DNA of 64,000 nucleotides, from NCBI GenBank assembly GCA_037501455.1, contig CM074864.1, positions 40,140,001 to 40,204,000 of the forward strand, in the 5' to 3' direction. The DNA comes from Lantana camara. Its lineage: Eukaryota; Streptophyta; Magnoliopsida; Lamiales; Verbenaceae. The translations under genes were made by a program, and so were the position numbers. Position 1 is the first letter of the stretch; each line of letters begins with the position of its first letter. The notes under the pieces are model-generated. The model was not told the DNA's origin. It searched no databases and worked only from the letters and a program-made list of their open reading frames with translations. Positions 61,412-64,000 of this stretch are shown in pieces.

Positions 61412-64000
61412 ATGTGGCTGAAGGAAGTTGAAAGAATATGGGAGCTCATTCCATGTGAGTCCCAAGAGAAGGCTCGATGCACCATCACTTTAATACAAGG
61501 GGAAGCCTACTCTTGGTGGGAAAGCACACGGATTGTATTGGAGGCAGCTGGAGAGGAGATCAATTGGGAAATCTTTACAAGGGAATTCAAGAACAAATTT
61601 ATTCCTCCCTCATCTCGTACTCGAAGATTGAGAGAATTCACCGAATTAAAGCAAGGATCGAGGTCTGTGGCCGAGTATATTTCGGAGTATGAGAGGTTAT
61701 CCCGCTATGCACCAAATATAGCAGGCGATGACTTTCATAAGGCTATGCAGTTTATTCAGGGGCTTCGACCGGACATCCAGACAGCTTTGGAGACAGTTAA
61801 TACGATCACGTGGGCGAAGGCTACTTCGAAAGCCGTAAAGGTTGAAGATTCTGTGAATGCGAGGAGGCCAGCTTATCGCCAAGGACAAGGATCAGGATCC
61901 GGCTGGGGATTTAACAAAGGAAAAAGGCCGATGAATGTACCAGCTCCACCACAAAAAGGGCCTTTCAAGAAGCCTAGAGTAGGAGGTCCGATTGCACCCA
62001 TTCCACGACCACCTCAGGCTCCACCGGCTCCTAAAGGATCTCGCAATGATCAGTCTCCATGTACTTATTGTGGATCGCCCACTCATTCTTACAACAACTG
62101 CCGAAAGAGATTGAGATTGTGTTTGATTTGTGGAAAAGGGGATCATATGGCTTTTGCATGCCCGGATAAGATTCCAGGATATCAAGCTGGAGCTCAGCGA
62201 CCGATGGTCCAGGCACGAGCCTATGCTCTTGAGAGCGAGGAGCAGAATGCTGAGGTCGACCCAAACGCCATGGTGGAAGGTACCGTTTGCATTCATAACA
62301 CGAGCATTCATGCATTATTCGATCCGGGTGCCATGCATACTTTTATATCTTCTAATCTATGTGCCTCTCTGTGCCTACCTGTTATTTGCTCAAATTTCTG
62401 TTATTTTGTGAGTTCGCCTCTTGGAGGTAGTTTGCAGACAGATCGGGTTGTCAGGGGTTGTTCAGTTTTGATAGAAGGGAAAGATTATCCGGCAGATTTC
62501 ATTGTTATGCCTATGAAGAAGTATGGGGTAATTTTTGGGATGGATTGGTTGTATCGACAACGGGCCGAGGTTGATTGTTTTAAGAAGAAGATAAAATTGG
62601 GTGAAGAGTTGATTGGAGGAGTTGGGTCGAAGAATGTACCTCTTTTATCGTTTATGGAAGCTCGCAAGTTGGTAAAGGAAGGAGTCACGGGATTTATTGC
62701 CTATCTTCTTAATAAATCAAAGGATCAATCAAGTTTTGAGGAGACGGCCGTGGTGAAGGAATATCCCAATGTATTTCCAGGGAATTTGGGTTCTCTACCA
62801 CCGGAGCGGGAGATTGAATTTGTTATTGATTTATATCCGGGATCAGAACCTTATTCCAAGACTCCTTATAGAATGGCTCTGGTAGAGTTGAAGGAGCTGA
62901 AGATTCAACTCGAGGAATTACTTAAGAGTGGATATATCCGACCGAGTTCATCTCCGTGGGGTGCTCCGGTTCTCTTTGTCAAAAAGAAAGATGGGTCGTT
63001 GAGAATGTGTATAGATTACCGGGAGCTTAATCGGATGACTATCAAGAATAAGTACCCATTGCCCCACATTGAGGATTTATTTAACATACTGCAAGGTTCA
63101 AAGGTTTATTCGAAATTGGATTTAAGGCAAGGCTATTACCAGTTGAAAATCCGGGAAGAGGATATACCAAAGACAGGATTTAATACCCGGTATGGGCATT
63201 ATGAGTTCGTAGTGATGCCGTTTGGTTTGACAAATGCCCCTGCAGCATTCATGGACATGATGCATCGGATTTTTCGGCCGTATTTGGATAAATTCGTCGT
63301 AATCTTCATTGATGACATTCTCGTGTATTCAAAGACTCCGGAAGATCATGCTAGGCATCTCAAGTTGGTATTGGAGACTTTGAGAGAGCACCGGTTGTAT
63401 GCGAAGTTTAGTAAGTGTGAGTTTTGGATCGACCGGGTTGCTTTTCTAGGCCATATTATTTCAAGTAAGGGTTTGGAAGTTGATCCTTCAAAGATCGAGA
63501 CGGTTATTCAGTGGCAGAGTCCGAAAAATGCTTCCGAGGTTAGAAGTTTCTTGGGATTGGCAGGTTATTACCGAAGGTTTGTGAAGGATTTTTCGAAGAT
63601 AGCCGGTCCTTTAACTCGATTGACTAAGAAGGAAGTTAAATTAGAGTGGGACGAGGCATGCGAAGCGAGTTTTCAACTCTTGAAGGAAAAATTAACCACT
63701 GCACCGGTATTAGCCCTTCCCGAGGGCACTGAAGGATACATGGTTTATACGGACGCCTCGAAAGAAGGGTTGGGATGTGTTTTGATGCAGAATGGTAAGG
63801 TGATAGCTTATGCCTCAAGGAAATTGAAAGATCATGAACAGAATTATCCCACTCACGATCTCGAGCTTGCAGCAGTGATCGTCGCTTTGGGAAAGTGGAG
63901 ACACTATCTTTACGGAGTTTCTTTTGAGATCTTTTTCGACCACAAGAGTCTTCAGTATTTGTTTTCTCAGAAGAAATTAAACAAGCGACAGAGACGTTGG
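61412..64000 (+). CDS. Tekay gag core to RNase H, open to the window edge (copy 2)
   Basis: The frame after the gag stop is open for about 860 codons to the edge. Unlike copy 1 it has Tyr (TAC, 63,017) in 'CIDYREL' and Cys (TGT, 62,120) in the second zinc knuckle. It also keeps the usual Leu in '[13 protein letters not shown]' and Val-Met in 'EFVVMPFG'. Its own changes include Met in 'DPGAMHTF' at the protease site and Leu-Val in 'MALVELKEL'. The catalytic 'FIDDILVYS' is near 63,306 and RNase H 'YTDAS' near 63,746. It encodes retroelement polyprotein, but without the gag start it is probably not expressed as in an intact element. Confidence 0.85.
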   Translation, partial: MWLKEVERIWELIPCESQEKARCTITLIQGEAYSWWESTRIVLEAAGEEINWEIFTREFKNKFIPPSSRTRRLREFTELKQGSRSVAEYISEYERLSRYAPNIAGDDFHKAMQFIQGLRPDIQTALETVNTITWAKATSKAVKVEDSVNARRPAYRQGQGSGSGWGFNKGKRPMNVPAPPQKGPFKKPRVGGPIAPIPRPPQAPPAPKGSRNDQSPCTYCGSPTHSYNNCRKRLRLCLICGKGDHMAFACPDKIPGYQAGAQRPMVQARAYALESEEQNAEVDPNAMVEGTVCIHNTSIHALFDPGAMHTFISSNLCASLCLPVICSNFCYFVSSPLGGSLQTDRVVRGCSVLIEGKDYPADFIVMPMKKYGVIFGMDWLYRQRAEVDCFKKKIKLGEELIGGVGSKNVPLLSFMEARKLVKEGVTGFIAYLLNKSKDQSSFEETAVVKEYPNVFPGNLGSLPPEREIEFVIDLYPGSEPYSKTPYRMALVELKELKIQLEELLKSGYIRPSSSPWGAPVLFVKKKDGSLRMCIDYRELNRMTIKNKYPLPHIEDLFNILQGSKVYSKLDLRQGYYQLKIREEDIPKTGFNTRYGHYEFVVMPFGLTNAPAAFMDMMHRIFRPYLDKFVVIFIDDILVYSKTPEDHARHLKLVLETLREHRLYAKFSKCEFWIDRVAFLGHIISSKGLEVDPSKIETVIQWQSPKNASEVRSFLGLAGYYRRFVKDFSKIAGPLTRLTKKEVKLEWDEACEASFQLLKEKLTTAPVLALPEGTEGYMVYTDASKEGLGCVLMQNGKVIAYASRKLKDHEQNYPTHDLELAAVIVALGKWRHYLYGVSFEIFFDHKSLQYLFSQKKLNKRQRRW

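Larger units (their letters stand above)
51351..64000 (+). repeat. Tandem duplication, copy 2 (first 12.65 kb, runs off the right edge)
   Basis: The block repeats 26,513 onward: copia RNase H end, LTR, chromovirus fragment, Athila LTR and gag-protease, then Tekay LTR, gag and pol. The first 348 bases differ from copy 1 at one position (26,861 C, 51,699 A region). The rest of copy 2, including the Tekay 3' LTR and any TRIM array there, lies outside the window. Confidence 0.9.

Overview
This window is repeat DNA from a plant nuclear genome, almost certainly a flowering plant. It consists of Ty3/gypsy and Ty1/copia LTR retrotransposons of plant type: Tekay/Del-like chromoviruses primed by initiator-Met tRNA, an Athila-type element primed by Asp tRNA, Ty1/copia elements and a TRIM-like mini-element. 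I found no host gene, tRNA, rRNA or CRISPR locus. The species cannot be named from the sequence. All functions described are retrotransposon functions (capsid-like Gag, protease, reverse transcriptase, RNase H, integrase), and every coding region except the open pol at the right edge is visibly broken.

Left part (1-16,230): an old plus-strand chromovirus (LTR end, primer site and leader at 1-358, gag start at 15,616) was hit by an Athila/Tat-like LTR on the minus strand (about 359-979 plus 14,743-15,542). That LTR was hit by a minus-strand non-autonomous chromovirus-like element (980-14,742), with about 4-kb LTRs and only 2.3 kb of non-coding interior. Its left LTR was in turn hit by another chromovirus LTR, now solo (4,233-7,817, target duplication ATGGA). 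This is four levels of nesting.

Middle (15,869-28,887): a scrambled junction of chromovirus LTR pieces, a minus-strand chromovirus LTR (from 16,231) carrying a copia solo LTR (17,423-19,377, target duplication ATAGC), a heavily decayed minus-strand copia element with leader, primer site and 5' LTR (about 19,851-25,883), then the 3' end of a plus-strand copia element with its LTR (25,884-28,762).

Right part (28,888-64,000): an Athila element (LTR, primer site, gag-protease) is interrupted at 33,351-44,671 by a Tekay-type element with both LTRs, target duplication GAATT, and gag-pol in one frame broken by two stops. Its 3' LTR carries a tandem and inverted TRIM array (41,864-42,946). Athila pol resumes at 44,672 and is cut at about 46,541, where a 5'-truncated copia element follows. 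The block starting inside copia RNase H at 26,513 is repeated from 51,351 to the window end, 24.8 kb away and nearly identical: a direct tandem duplication whose breakpoint lies in copia sequence.

The observations most worth a second look are: (1) a fourfold array of stem-loops with an almost invariant core (TGTCCGCGAGTCGTGGG) in the copia leader, kept in two diverged copies; (2) arrays of short CpG-centred palindromes, different in sequence but alike in design, in the LTRs of four gypsy-type families, in two cases just upstream of a TATA-like box, with a CACGTG array in the copia LTR as a counterpart; (3) the copia-mediated tandem duplication; (4) the hairpin-forming TRIM array.
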